A DNA stretch of 64,000 nucleotides from Saprospiraceae bacterium (GCA_028279185.1 JANQSS010000205.1:1-64000), one strand, 5' to 3'. Counted from the stretch's first letter, positions 31,567 to 40,928 are shown. Translations and numbers: made by a program. The notes: generated from the sequence alone by a model not told the origin.

Positions 31567-34398
31567 TAATTTCAACTTTTTTCTAAAAAATAGTAGAAAG
31601 AAAAGAATGAGTACACCTAGAATGACTTTAAACAACACAGTTTTACTATTTTTTTTTGTTGAAATAGGTGATGGGTCTCCTGATATTAGAAATCCGGACC
31701 AGTAGTAAGGATGTGCCTCTATGGTAGTACTATTTTTAATATAGTCTAAGGACGCCTGTTGCAGTGCTTTTGGTTTCGATTGATATTGTTTAATGTGTCG
31801 ATAAAAAGATGGAATAAATTCTGTCGTACGTTTATCGTTGATGGACCAAAGCGAATGTAAGACACTTTTTACTCCAGCGAAGGCGAAAGCACGGGAAAGG
31901 CTTATTAGCCCTTCTCCTTTTCGAAGTTCGCCGATACCAGTTTCGCAGGCGCTTAAGGCCACCAAGTCAGCATTTAATTCCATCGAATAAATACGAGATG
32001 AAAAAAGTGCCATGTTTGAAGCCGTATCAGGTGAAAATAGTAAATAAGAATTATCCCCTTCAGTTGTATCCGATTTTGCATGGGTTGCAAGATGCAGAAT
32101 ACTAAATTTAGGTGCTGTTTTCATAAAAGTATGAAATGTAGCCGCTTGATCTTTTATGATTTTACCATTCAATATTTGTGCAACCTGCTCACATTCAAGT
32201 GTGTTATGAATTAACGGTAATGGCCCATCGGTTGGGGTAAATGAAGGTGCAAAGCAAATAGCGGAACGGGAATTTTGCACATTTTTTTCTTTCATTTCAT
32301 ATAGCAGCGCCACGGCGGGACTAGTGCTTATAGCATGCTTTTTTATGAGGAATGGAAATGTTCGAATCGCGGTACGATTTGAGACAGTATCCGTTAGTAA
32401 CGCAGCATAAGTAAATTGGCCAATTTCTTCATCAGGAATAAAAACTAAATTGGACGTTAATTGATTTGCAACAGGTGCTAGGAATGTATTGTACAATGAT
32501 CTACCGGCTAGTCTATATGTTTGAAGCGATTCGAGTGCTTCTTTTTCATTGTATTTATGCGTTGTTCCAAATTGGATGATCGAGTTGTTGTAGGTCCTAA
32601 TAAGTTCAGAAATGGAATAATCGAGCGAACTGCGGTGAATAGTGGCATGATTTGAATTGATCAATAAGGTAAACAAGGCATTTGAACTGGCCTTATGAAG
32701 AATAAGAGTTTCATCAGGATTTAGTGATTTATCGAGATTTGCTTGGTCGAGATTAAGTCCGTATAGCAAATTATAATAAGCGGGATGTTCATCACGAACG
32801 AAAGATTTCCATTCATATAGCCCTAGTTTAACCCTCGACAAAACATTCGAGTGGTCATTATTCTCGATACTATTATCCGCTATTGAAATTAAATAGTTTA
32901 GCGAATCTTGTAATTTCTTTTTTTGACGTTCGAGGCTAAGATATTGTTTTGGCAATGTCACGCGAGATCGTCTGAAGGCAAACTTTAATTCCAGTGATTT
33001 ATATTTTTCAAGCCAAGCGAATGCATCGTGCACAATATTTTTGGAAGAGTTATTTTTCCATTGCGCATATAGGCATTCCAGACCAATATCGTATGTGGTC
33101 GTGTATCGATTGAAATACCCTTGTATCGATGCAATGTCATCGTATTGCGAAATTACATAGGCAGTAGTTGCTGCAAAATCCTTCATGGCCTCTATTGCCA
33201 GCTTCAAATCTTCGTAGTCATTCGACGTATCAAACTTTTTTTTATACAGTTTAATAGACAAGTTGAAAATGTCTAATGGGTCTTCAATTATGTAATTTCC
33301 AACAGGGTCGTCCCGAGACCATCCTGCAGAGAGGATGTGATTTTTGGCAAGCGTTAAATATTGTATGGCCTCGTCGTATTTTTTTTTCTGAGCATAGTAT
33401 TCGGCAAATGATAGGTAAGGCAAAACAAAATCCCGGTGATTCTTCGGCAAATGTTCTTCCATGAATTTTAATGCTTTCTCAAAGTATAGGAGGGCTTCCT
33501 TTTCACGTTTATTTTTTAAATAACATCTGCCCAAGTTGTCGTAACCTGACCCCAATTCATCATAACTGGGAGAGATGTTGTCATGATAAAAGGTCACTGC
33601 TTTTTCAATGCATGTAATACAGTCGTCGAATTGGCCCAGGTCGGAGTAGGTGAGTCCTAAATTGTTTAGAATTGAGGCTTGCATAGCCAGTTCCGAGAAT
33701 GAAGAAGCTGGGTTTTGTAACCCAAGATTTAAATAATGCTGTGCCTTGTCAAATTGGCCTAAATTTCTATAGCTAATACCAATGGCGTTACAAAAACTAA
33801 TTCGTGCTATGTGATTATCTGGGAAATGCTTTTCTAAATGTTGCAGTCCAGTGATTAAGTATTGAGCTTGAGATTTAAAATCAAAATTGTTGTAAGCAAG
33901 ACGTCCTTTTTGATAGTAATATTGAATATAGGCATGTGATGATTTTGGCGTAAACTCCAGATACGTATTTGCTTGCGTCAAATAACGTTGGATGGAGTCG
34001 ATAGCCAACTCATTATTGTACCATCCGGCGCGAAGCAAATGTAACCGGGCCAACCCTTCGTAGCCAATAGGTTCCTCTTTTTGGTACAAAGATTTGAGAA
34101 AATGCCACATATGTCGAACTTCCTCGTCTTTACTTTGAAGTTGACGAGCATTGATTCCCAAAGTATAGATGTCAAAATCGACATTCAGTTCTTTTAGAAG
34201 ATGGTGCGGATAATTTTCAATAATGGAATCAGTTAGTTTTTCTGCGAGTTGCGCATTCCGTTGCGAAAGAGCATTATAAGCCTCACGAAACAACAACTGA
34301 ACATTAATAGAATCCGTGGATTGAATTTGTGAATAAACATCGCAGGCAATTGTAGAAAGTAGTAAAATATAGAATCCCTGTCTAAGACACGTTTTCAT
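31555..34398 (-). CDS. exported TPR-CHAT protease (copy 2), sigma-factor operon
   Basis: This is a 947-aa protein. A signal peptide (MKTCLRQGFYILLLSTIACDVYSQ) precedes many tetratricopeptide repeats (about 100-420), a helical linker and the CHAT domain (about 690-910). The likely dyad is His773 in LHLATHAK and Cys818 in LSACETG, with the family motif HPYYWSGFLIS. A C-terminal helix (about 919-938) with a basic tail anchors it in the inner membrane with the protease outside. It overlaps the anti-sigma-like gene by 4 bp, so sensor, regulator and protease are made together. Cleavage of the anti-sigma's periplasmic part is my inference. Confidence 0.87.
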   Translation of the reverse strand: MKTCLRQGFYILLLSTIACDVYSQIQSTDSINVQLLFREAYNALSQRNAQLAEKLTDSIIENYPHHLLKELNVDFDIYTLGINARQLQSKDEEVRHMWHFLKSLYQKEEPIGYEGLARLHLLRAGWYNNELAIDSIQRYLTQANTYLEFTPKSSHAYIQYYYQKGRLAYNNFDFKSQAQYLITGLQHLEKHFPDNHIARISFCNAIGISYRNLGQFDKAQHYLNLGLQNPASSFSELAMQASILNNLGLTYSDLGQFDDCITCIEKAVTFYHDNISPSYDELGSGYDNLGRCYLKNKREKEALLYFEKALKFMEEHLPKNHRDFVLPYLSFAEYYAQKKKYDEAIQYLTLAKNHILSAGWSRDDPVGNYIIEDPLDIFNLSIKLYKKKFDTSNDYEDLKLAIEAMKDFAATTAYVISQYDDIASIQGYFNRYTTTYDIGLECLYAQWKNNSSKNIVHDAFAWLEKYKSLELKFAFRRSRVTLPKQYLSLERQKKKLQDSLNYLISIADNSIENNDHSNVLSRVKLGLYEWKSFVRDEHPAYYNLLYGLNLDQANLDKSLNPDETLILHKASSNALFTLLINSNHATIHRSSLDYSISELIRTYNNSIIQFGTTHKYNEKEALESLQTYRLAGRSLYNTFLAPVANQLTSNLVFIPDEEIGQFTYAALLTDTVSNRTAIRTFPFLIKKHAISTSPAVALLYEMKEKNVQNSRSAICFAPSFTPTDGPLPLIHNTLECEQVAQILNGKIIKDQAATFHTFMKTAPKFSILHLATHAKSDTTEGDNSYLLFSPDTASNMALFSSRIYSMELNADLVALSACETGIGELRKGEGLISLSRAFAFAGVKSVLHSLWSINDKRTTEFIPSFYRHIKQYQSKPKALQQASLDYIKNSTTIEAHPYYWSGFLISGDPSPISTKKNSKTVLFKVILGVLILFFLLFFRKKLKLLGT

Positions 34399-35126
34399 TT
34401 CTTTTTGCGTTGCTGTTCAATCTTTTTTACAATTTCATAATGCGGGTGATCGTTATTTTTAAGCCTGTCTTCCATGATAGATTGAGCTCTTGAATCCCAG
34501 CCATGCTCTAAGGCAAGAATTAAATAGTTTATTTGAGCTTTTTCGTTCCATAAAAAAGAATTCGCATCGATAACAATCGCCATTTGTTTAAGTGCTGCGC
34601 TGATATTGTTCGTTTTTATAAATAAATCACCCAAAATAAATTGGGCCGACATATTGTCCTCATTTCGAGTGATGTAATCGCTGAAAAAATCAATTGCCTC
34701 ACTGTTTTTTCCTTCTTTAATAAATTGAATACCATCATTTATTTCAGAGTCAAACTGATCACCTCTTGTGCTACTGTAGTCCACGTGCTCTATATGATTC
34801 GATGCCAAAAAACTATCGCTTCGCGGAATCAATAAATAGGTAACAACAGCCAAAGATATTAGCGCAGCCGCTATGGAAAGTGGCCTGCGCCATATTGGAA
34901 TCACTCTCGGTGGTGATTTATGTTTATCAGCATGCATTAATGCGTTTAGATGAATCCGCAAGTCTTTTTCGACTTCTTGTTCAAGCGCTTCCTGGATAAT
35001 TCGATACTGTTCAACTTCGTTTCGAAGGTTAGGGTCCTCATCCATGAGCTTCTCGAATAACACACGTTCTTCTTTGGCCATGCTTCCTGCCACATATAAT
35101 TCTATTTTATTGAATTGCTCAGACAT
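34395..35126 (-). CDS. anti-sigma-like membrane protein with TPR tail
   Basis: This is a 243-aa protein. The N-terminal cytoplasmic domain (1-75: IELYVAGSMAKEERVLFEKL, then DPNLRNEVEQYR) resembles the zinc-free anti-sigma domains common in Bacteroidota. One membrane helix follows (PLSIAAALISLAVVTYLLIP, about 82-101). The periplasmic part (about 130-240) has TPR-like pairs (NSEAIDFFSDYI, NISAALKQMAIV). It overlaps the sigma gene by 8 bp and the TPR-CHAT gene by 4 bp. The expected role is to hold the sigma factor at the membrane until a periplasmic signal arrives. Confidence 0.78.
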   Translation of the reverse strand: MSEQFNKIELYVAGSMAKEERVLFEKLMDEDPNLRNEVEQYRIIQEALEQEVEKDLRIHLNALMHADKHKSPPRVIPIWRRPLSIAAALISLAVVTYLLIPRSDSFLASNHIEHVDYSSTRGDQFDSEINDGIQFIKEGKNSEAIDFFSDYITRNEDNMSAQFILGDLFIKTNNISAALKQMAIVIDANSFLWNEKAQINYLILALEHGWDSRAQSIMEDRLKNNDHPHYEIVKKIEQQRKKK

Positions 35127-35724
35127 TTCGTAAAGCTTGAATTAGATTAGGACGATCCGCTAGTTTTTTCATTAATTTATTCATACATCGGAAGCGGTAC
35201 TTCTTCGCGAGTTGCGCGCTTGATAAATTGCAAGTGATAGCTATTTCTTCCATCGAGTAGCTAGCCTTCCAGAGTGTCAAAATTTTTTGACATTTCTCAT
35301 CAATTAATTGAAGAACAGTGGATAGATGTTCCTTGCGTTGTTCTTGGATTATATTGTCATCAGAGGATTGACTTGTTTTTAATTGATAATCTTGAATTTC
35401 GTTATTCGACATTTTCGATCGTTGCCTCCAACGGTTATTCCAGACGTTTCTGCAGATGCTGAATAAATAACCTTCGATAGATGTCTGGCCTTTGAATTTT
35501 TGTTCGCGGATATTTCGATCTAAGGCTATAATGCCGTCGTGAAAAACATCTTGGGCTTCTGCTGCATCACCACCCTTTCTCACTACGTGATTTTTGATTT
35601 TTTTACTTAATTCCAGATTTGTGTAGATAGCATTTATCGCGTTAAGTCGTGCATGGCCGCCTTTGGAAATCATGTTCATGATTTTTAGGTCAGCTTGGTG
35701 GTTATGAGGTTTGTCTTCCGACAT
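35119..35724 (-). CDS. ECF-type RNA polymerase sigma factor
   Basis: This is a 201-aa sigma-70-family protein. Region 2 includes AEAQDVFHDGIIALDRNI and GYLFSICRNVWNNRWRQ. Region 4 (about 135-195) has KCQKILTLWKASYSMEEIA and a helix-turn-helix at CNLSSAQLAKKYRFRCMNKL. It heads the operon with the anti-sigma-like and TPR-CHAT genes. The likely promoter targets are the boxes at 31535 and 37631; I see no such box before this gene itself, so it may not be autoregulated. Confidence 0.88.
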   Translation of the reverse strand: MSEDKPHNHQADLKIMNMISKGGHARLNAINAIYTNLELSKKIKNHVVRKGGDAAEAQDVFHDGIIALDRNIREQKFKGQTSIEGYLFSICRNVWNNRWRQRSKMSNNEIQDYQLKTSQSSDDNIIQEQRKEHLSTVLQLIDEKCQKILTLWKASYSMEEIAITCNLSSAQLAKKYRFRCMNKLMKKLADRPNLIQALRNV

Positions 35725-35769
35725 CGATCATTGAAAGACGACTAAGTTACACGTTTTTTAATGATGACT

Positions 35770-35800
35770 AAAAAATGTCGCCTCAGCAAAGTGAGGCGAC
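35770..35800 (-). terminator. intrinsic terminator of the T9SS protein gene
   Basis: GTCGCCTCA (35777-35785) and TGAGGCGAC (35792-35800) form a perfect 9-bp stem with a 6-base loop. On the minus strand it is followed by ATTTTTT. It separates the T9SS gene ending at 35813 from the sigma-factor operon starting at 35724. Confidence 0.75.
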
Positions 35801-35812
35801 TTAGAAGACCAT

Positions 35813-37588
35813 TTACTGAATAATTAATTTTTCTGAACGGATGCCTTCTGTGTTTTCCGTGTAAATGAGATACAACCCGGGATTAATATTAGGTAGTTGT
35901 ATGGATTGCTCCAAAGATTGTAACCCACTGACTTCGTAGACTGTCCGACCCGACAAATCGAATATACTAATCTGTCGTATAGGAAGGTTGCTTGCTATAG
36001 AAAGTGACTGCCCGGCTCGCAGGGGATTTGGACCAATAGTAATTTTCGTAGGATCCAGGGCCATATTAATTGTAGGTGAAAGATCACAAGGTATCGGTGC
36101 ATTAAAAACTGCTGTAGCTGTGCAGGCTGAGCCGATTTGTACATCGGAAACGGTGACTGCATGTGACTGTCCGTCTGCGGGCAAATCCGTGAGTACAACG
36201 ATACCGGAACCAGATAATGGATAGATCTTCGGCTGTTGATTGTCATACGTTACAAACACATGGTTTTGACAAAGCGTCATTCCGGTAATGTCAATTGCAA
36301 CTTCATATGAATTGGACGTCGAATTGCATGGGCCTGGTGTTATAGATGTAATTGACAATGAACAAGGTCCGCAAACAGGATTGCTTACCCACAGACTATC
36401 TTGACATGTGGTTCCATCAATGCTTGCTAATAATATCGTGTGTGATTGATTCAAAGAAACATTTGAAAACGATTCATCCAGAACGACAATGTCCCCAGGA
36501 GGAACAGAAATTGTTTTTTGTTGACTTCCGGTTGAGATAATTAAATTTCCACCAGGAGTATTATTTAATTCGATATCGAAGAATATTTGACCCAAACTTC
36601 GGCATGGATCCGTGCACGTAATAAATGTATTTGTAATATTGACATCGCAAGGGCACATTGTTTGACCTGAAATAATGTTTCCATTCGGCCGGTGAACGAT
36701 TTCATTTGGAACATTTAATCCGAGGTCGATATCATTTAATACAATTGAAAAGGGCATGCCTTCTTGTAAATAGTCCCATTCAAGAATAAACCAAGGTGCA
36801 ATTGTATTCGTAATATCGATACCCGTTGCGGAAGTTAATTCTACCAGCCACTCAAGACCTTGCTGATAAACATCCGCCGTCCATCCTTGAGGCGCGTTGA
36901 TAATTCGTGGTGCACTGAGGATGGCGTTATCATACTGTAGAACCAGTTGCACGAAGTTGTTTGTCCAAACTTCACCAGGGTTATGACTGGCGAATGACAC
37001 CGTCGATTGAAGGGTAGGGTTATTAGGGCAATTTCCCAAGGAGGGATTGTTCCAATAGAAGTCTACTTCCCCGACTTGATTGGCACAATCATCACTACCC
37101 GCAATATTCAATCCATTTGGATAGTGTAGTTGCTCATCGAGTAATGAATTGTTAACGCCGAGATCTGCATCGTCGATATTTATTGAGAAGACGACTCCTT
37201 CTTGGATGTAAGGCCAATGTAATTTAAAGGCATTAATAGGTGTATTACCAGCCGCAATGGTATTGTTACCTGTAGGGTCAACCAGCTCTATTTGCCACTG
37301 GTTTCCTTGTTTATATACATCTGACATCCATCCGGATGGGGCATTTACAACTTGTGGAGGTGTGCCTAAAACAATTTCATCGACCGTCAACGTGAGCATG
37401 ATAAATCCTACATCCCAAGTCGTGCCGTCAGCACTACTCAACTCAAAACTCGTTTCGATGGTTGGATTTGAGGGGCAATTTTGAAGTGAGAAGTCAAAAT
37501 ATAAATTGACATCAGGGGCGTTTTGTGCATTTGTATGTATGGCTAAAAATACCAGGACGAGCGGGATAAAGCGTATTAATGTTTTCAT
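35813..37588 (-). CDS. secreted T9SS cargo protein with repeated beta-domains, putative ECF-sigma target
   Basis: The ATG at 37588 gives a signal peptide (MKTLIRFIPLVLVFLAIHTNAQ) and 591 aa; upstream codons have no coding character. Two tandem domains of about 145 residues share NLYFDFSLQNCPSNPTIETS / DFYWNNPSLGNCPNNPTLQS-type openings and (V/A)PSGWMSDVYKQGNQW / APQGWTADVYQQGLEW motifs. Two Ig-like domains rich in Cys follow. The type A T9SS sorting domain runs from ITIGPNPLRAGQSL to the end (SEKLIIQ). The enzyme class is unknown; it looks like a surface or adhesion protein. Its promoter matches that of the DNRLRE lipoprotein. Confidence 0.82.
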   Translation of the reverse strand: MKTLIRFIPLVLVFLAIHTNAQNAPDVNLYFDFSLQNCPSNPTIETSFELSSADGTTWDVGFIMLTLTVDEIVLGTPPQVVNAPSGWMSDVYKQGNQWQIELVDPTGNNTIAAGNTPINAFKLHWPYIQEGVVFSINIDDADLGVNNSLLDEQLHYPNGLNIAGSDDCANQVGEVDFYWNNPSLGNCPNNPTLQSTVSFASHNPGEVWTNNFVQLVLQYDNAILSAPRIINAPQGWTADVYQQGLEWLVELTSATGIDITNTIAPWFILEWDYLQEGMPFSIVLNDIDLGLNVPNEIVHRPNGNIISGQTMCPCDVNITNTFITCTDPCRSLGQIFFDIELNNTPGGNLIISTGSQQKTISVPPGDIVVLDESFSNVSLNQSHTILLASIDGTTCQDSLWVSNPVCGPCSLSITSITPGPCNSTSNSYEVAIDITGMTLCQNHVFVTYDNQQPKIYPLSGSGIVVLTDLPADGQSHAVTVSDVQIGSACTATAVFNAPIPCDLSPTINMALDPTKITIGPNPLRAGQSLSIASNLPIRQISIFDLSGRTVYEVSGLQSLEQSIQLPNINPGLYLIYTENTEGIRSEKLIIQ

Positions 37589-37630
37589 GATTTCAACTTT
37601 TAATCTGTTTGCAATTAGTTTGATTTGCAT

Positions 37631-37662
37631 TGATGTGTTTGAAAGGAAGGAGTGGTACCCAA
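37631..37662 (-). promoter_or_regulatory. putative ECF-sigma promoter in the 330-bp gap 37589-37918
   Basis: TTGGGTACC (37654-37662) and ACACATCA (37631-37638) on the minus strand are 15 bases apart, exactly as at 31535-31566. The T9SS start codon is 42 bp downstream. I found no third copy of GGGTACC with this partner elsewhere in the window. The rest of the gap towards the plus-strand gene at 37919 holds nothing I recognise. Confidence 0.55.
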
Positions 37663-37918
37663 GAAATATGACTTTTTTCGAATTGTTGGAGAAAGGTGTG
37701 TGTTCAGCCGAACTTTCATCATCTAATCGATCTCTTGAGATATGGGTCCGGAGCAGTTTCCGATTGATAAATAGCATTGCGCCTTAACCCGCCCTATGAA
37801 TACGCGGATGGAATAGCTTAGATGATTGTGCTCTTTTCAAATTGATTTGAAAAAATTATGGCCATCAGGGGATATTTTACTGGTTCGCGACACTTACCAG
37901 TAGACAAATTCTTTAATT

Positions 37919-38590
37919 ATGCTTCAGATTAAAATGATGAAAGCTAATCGAATCTATCTGATTCGAGGTTCAAGTGCGGCCAACTCCCCCTTTTTTGAAT
38001 GTGAGAATGACTGTAAATATTTCTTGCAGCTAGTTGACCGTTTCCTTAAGTCATATCTCCATGTGAATTGTTTCCAGAATAATAAAGATGGATGGGTCAT
38101 GATTGTGACCACGAAATCAGCTGATGACATCAGGCAAGCGTATAAAGCTAGACGCGCCAAATCAAAGAAGTGCAAGAAACGCTGTGAACACAAGGAGGTT
38201 TGGAGGATGCTCTCGGATCAAATAAGAATTCTGCTGAGCACATATGTCAAAACGACCAATCGAATTACTGGGCGGAAGGGAGGTAAGGTTCGGTGTAATT
38301 ATGAGCGTTTTGTTTTCGAAAGTGTAGAAGAAGCTTTGCAAACGAAGGAAATGATGGATAGTCAGCGGTATGAACAGGCACAGCCGATGAAGCGTTATCG
38401 TCCCGCGAGGAAATTACATAAAATTGGAAAGCAACTGGGCCGTGTGAGCCCTTATTTGAGTTGTGCGGCGTTGGTGGTGCCAAAAAAGTTGGCAGAATTA
38501 GGCCTTCAGTGCCTTGATTTAATGGTATTCGTAAGCGATGTCCTACGTCAACTCATTGAGGGCACAATTCAGCATCATTTTCCAACCTGA
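37919..38590 (+). CDS. REP-type transposase-derived protein lacking the HUH motif
   Basis: This 223-aa protein resembles Y1 REP-associated transposases in layout. The opening IYLIRGSSAANSPFFECEND looks like the 'RG..r..iF' start. FLQLVDRFL precedes a strand in the place of the catalytic domain. TYVKTTNRITGRKGGKVRCNYE and RFVFESVEEAL resemble the 'YN..h.R.G.lfqgRF.s..V' part. Where HUH should be the sequence reads NNKDGWVMIVTT, so both catalytic histidines are missing. The reading frame is intact over its whole length, which suggests it is kept for another role, perhaps DNA binding. Start could be 37919 or at one of the later Met codons. Confidence 0.5.
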   Translation: MLQIKMMKANRIYLIRGSSAANSPFFECENDCKYFLQLVDRFLKSYLHVNCFQNNKDGWVMIVTTKSADDIRQAYKARRAKSKKCKKRCEHKEVWRMLSDQIRILLSTYVKTTNRITGRKGGKVRCNYERFVFESVEEALQTKEMMDSQRYEQAQPMKRYRPARKLHKIGKQLGRVSPYLSCAALVVPKKLAELGLQCLDLMVFVSDVLRQLIEGTIQHHFPT

Positions 38591-38727
38591 ATGCCTCAAA
38601 TATGAAGAACTTTCTTGATCCAGCGGACGAAATGCTCGAATCAAGCTTAAAGTTATACGTATAGTAAAGTGAAAATCATTGTTAATTGGAAAATTATTCA
38701 GTTTTCCCGCTAAGGCATTGAGGAAAG

Positions 38728-39051
38728 CTATTTTGAGGCAATAATTGATTTTTGAACCCAGGAAATCAATGTTTTCGGATAGGAAAGGACTTCATCAGGA
38801 ATAGAATAATATGGCATTCGGCTGTGCTTTTCCGATTTGTATAACTCGAAGTCAGGTAGCGTACTGTCATCCACCTTTAAAAAGGGCATACCCTTTGAAT
38901 CAATGATGCCGAACATTTTCCCTTGATGAAAAACACCATACCCACCAAACATCTTTTTGGACGTGATGCCTGGTATAGCATTTAACTTGTTTAATAGTTC
39001 TTCCGCTACCAACGTTGTGTCGTTCGTCAATTTATCACCTTTCTTTCCCAT
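38728..39051 (-). CDS. TfoX N-terminal domain protein
   Basis: This is a stand-alone TfoX_N domain of 107 aa if started at 39051 (MGKKGDKLTND), the more natural choice over 39096. Signatures are LLNKLNAIPGITSKKMFGGYGVF (split: LLNKLNAIPGITS, KKMFGGYGVF), GKMFGIID and MPYYSIPDEVL. Related domains occur in competence regulators, but single-domain versions are widespread and not tied to DNA uptake. Monocistronic, minus strand. Confidence 0.8.
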   Translation of the reverse strand: MGKKGDKLTNDTTLVAEELLNKLNAIPGITSKKMFGGYGVFHQGKMFGIIDSKGMPFLKVDDSTLPDFELYKSEKHSRMPYYSIPDEVLSYPKTLISWVQKSIIASK

Positions 39052-39144
39052 ATGTAAATTTATTTTTGTAAATATACATATGCTTTGCATTAACATACAA
39101 GCGAGCTTTAGTATTAAGTCAGAATTGAAACACTTTTTCCTCTA

Positions 39145-40782
39145 CTAGTTATTCCGTTCCAGTTTTTTAATGGCTGCCTCTTTTGATTTTAATTTTCTAT
39201 ATGCGGATGGAGTCATGTTGAAATGTTGCTTAAAAGCTTTATTAAAGGAAACTTTGTTGTTGAATCCAGCATCGTAAGCTAATTGAATAATCGTGTCCTT
39301 ATTACGATTGGGGTTGCATAAGAGACGTGCCACATGTTCAATTCGATATGTATTGATAAAATCAAAAAAGTTGACGCCGTAATGGGTATTTATTACTTGG
39401 GATACGTGATGTTTGCTCGCGTTTAAATAATTGGCTAAATCTTGAAGCCGTAATTCATTTTCTTTGTATACCTCATGTTCTTTCATCAAATCTTCCAGTT
39501 CTTTTTTTAAGGATAGGGATGCGTTTTCAGTGAGCCCGGAAGTGCGGTATTTTTTGATGGGTTGTAAGGCTTTGATCACCGGAACGCTACGAAAGACTTC
39601 AGGTTGGATAAAACCAAATACGCCAATGGCTAAAATACTCAACGCCATGACAATCGAAATGAAATAGTCATGGGTAATTTGAAATCCTTCCCAAGAGACT
39701 AAAACATAGTACGAGATATTGGCTAGCAAAAATAAACCAAAGCATGCGATAATAACTTTGGACCAGGCGTTGATGTAGTCGTCTATTTGTTTTTCATGTC
39801 TGAAAATGGACAAAGATGCAATGAAGTATATTGTTAAATGGGCTAACTTAAACAAATAATGTGTGCCAATAAAAACAATGTCATTGGGCCATTTCAGTTG
39901 GATATCATACGCACGCAAGAGTAGGGGTAGGGAACAGATAAAAACTAGGAGAAACGGGACAAAATGCAGTGCGATCGAAGATGTTTTAATAATAGAATTT
40001 GCAGAAAAAATAGTGCGTAGATAAAGATAATACAATGGGCCTATGGCAAAATATAAGGGGTGGTACCAATTGACGAGGTATGAAAAATCAAAAGCAAATT
40101 TGGTCCAATAGAGCACGTAGGATGTCATTATTACAGCAATCACTAGCGTTAACCAGGCTAGGAATTTTGTCGATGAATGAAATCGCTGACTCCATGTGAA
40201 AAAGAGAAGCGATTGTAAAAATGCTATGAAAATGATAGGAATAAATAAAAGAGTCCAGGAATTAAATGATGGCTTCTGCTGCTCGAAAAGCATAGCCACT
40301 CGTGCATTTCGTTCTTTTAATTTAAGAATTGGAGTACTTCTGAACCAGGGATAGACAACAGCACCCGCGGTGATCGCAGATTCGATATGTTCTATTGCTT
40401 CGTCATCGTGCCACCAGCGGGCGAAGCTACGCGCGGCATGCATATGTACATATCCGGTGGATTGAATATTTAATTCGAGCGCACGTTCGAAGTGTGTCGT
40501 AGCGCTACTGTCATTTCCCCATTTGTAAAACAATAACCCCAGGTAATATTGTATCGTTGGATCACCTGAATTAAGGCATGTATATAGTTGCATGGAGTCT
40601 TCTTTCGAATTCTCTCTTTGAAGCATCGATGAAAAACCTTCTTTGGTTAAGGAACAAGGTGTGTTGTCCTGCCCCTGGACAAAGACAAATTGCACAAAAA
40701 GAAAAACCCAGGTTATGATGGTTGACTTTATCAATTGTTCTTGTTTTAGCAACTCCTTTTGATTGGAGTTCACAAAATGCAC
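39145..40782 (-). CDS. membrane-bound AraC-family regulator (TPR, 7-TM, HTH)
   Basis: This is a 545-aa one-component regulator of a type common in Bacteroidota. An N-terminal membrane or signal segment is followed by a short TPR-like region (ALELNIQSTGYVHMHAARSF) and about seven membrane helices (roughly 165-390). The cytoplasmic AraC domain (about 440-540) has two helix-turn-helix units, NASKHHVSQVINTHYGVNFF and LAYDAGFNNKVSFNKAFKQH, ending FNMTPSAYRKL. Targets are unknown; the divergent FG-GAP gene 146 bp away is a candidate. Confidence 0.85.
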   Translation of the reverse strand: MHFVNSNQKELLKQEQLIKSTIITWVFLFVQFVFVQGQDNTPCSLTKEGFSSMLQRENSKEDSMQLYTCLNSGDPTIQYYLGLLFYKWGNDSSATTHFERALELNIQSTGYVHMHAARSFARWWHDDEAIEHIESAITAGAVVYPWFRSTPILKLKERNARVAMLFEQQKPSFNSWTLLFIPIIFIAFLQSLLFFTWSQRFHSSTKFLAWLTLVIAVIMTSYVLYWTKFAFDFSYLVNWYHPLYFAIGPLYYLYLRTIFSANSIIKTSSIALHFVPFLLVFICSLPLLLRAYDIQLKWPNDIVFIGTHYLFKLAHLTIYFIASLSIFRHEKQIDDYINAWSKVIIACFGLFLLANISYYVLVSWEGFQITHDYFISIVMALSILAIGVFGFIQPEVFRSVPVIKALQPIKKYRTSGLTENASLSLKKELEDLMKEHEVYKENELRLQDLANYLNASKHHVSQVINTHYGVNFFDFINTYRIEHVARLLCNPNRNKDTIIQLAYDAGFNNKVSFNKAFKQHFNMTPSAYRKLKSKEAAIKKLERNN

Positions 40783-40928
40783 TTTTCATTGCGTACTGCT
40801 GGTAAAGAACGATCAACATTTACCATCTGTGTTGCCTTGATTCTGATCACTTTTGGTAAGTCTCTATCGGAATGCACCGATTCCATACATCTTGAACGTA
40901 GAATTGGTGAAAATCAAATTCTCTTCAC

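Noticed and set aside
37589..37777. 63-codon N-terminal extension of the T9SS gene
   Set aside because: It would remove the signal peptide from the N terminus and runs through the putative promoter.
38592..38740. TGCCTCAAA/TTTGAGGCA inverted repeat flanking about 130 bp after the transposase-like gene
   Set aside because: Only 9 bp, one arm lies inside the TfoX-N gene, and there is no target duplication, so it is not good evidence for an element end.
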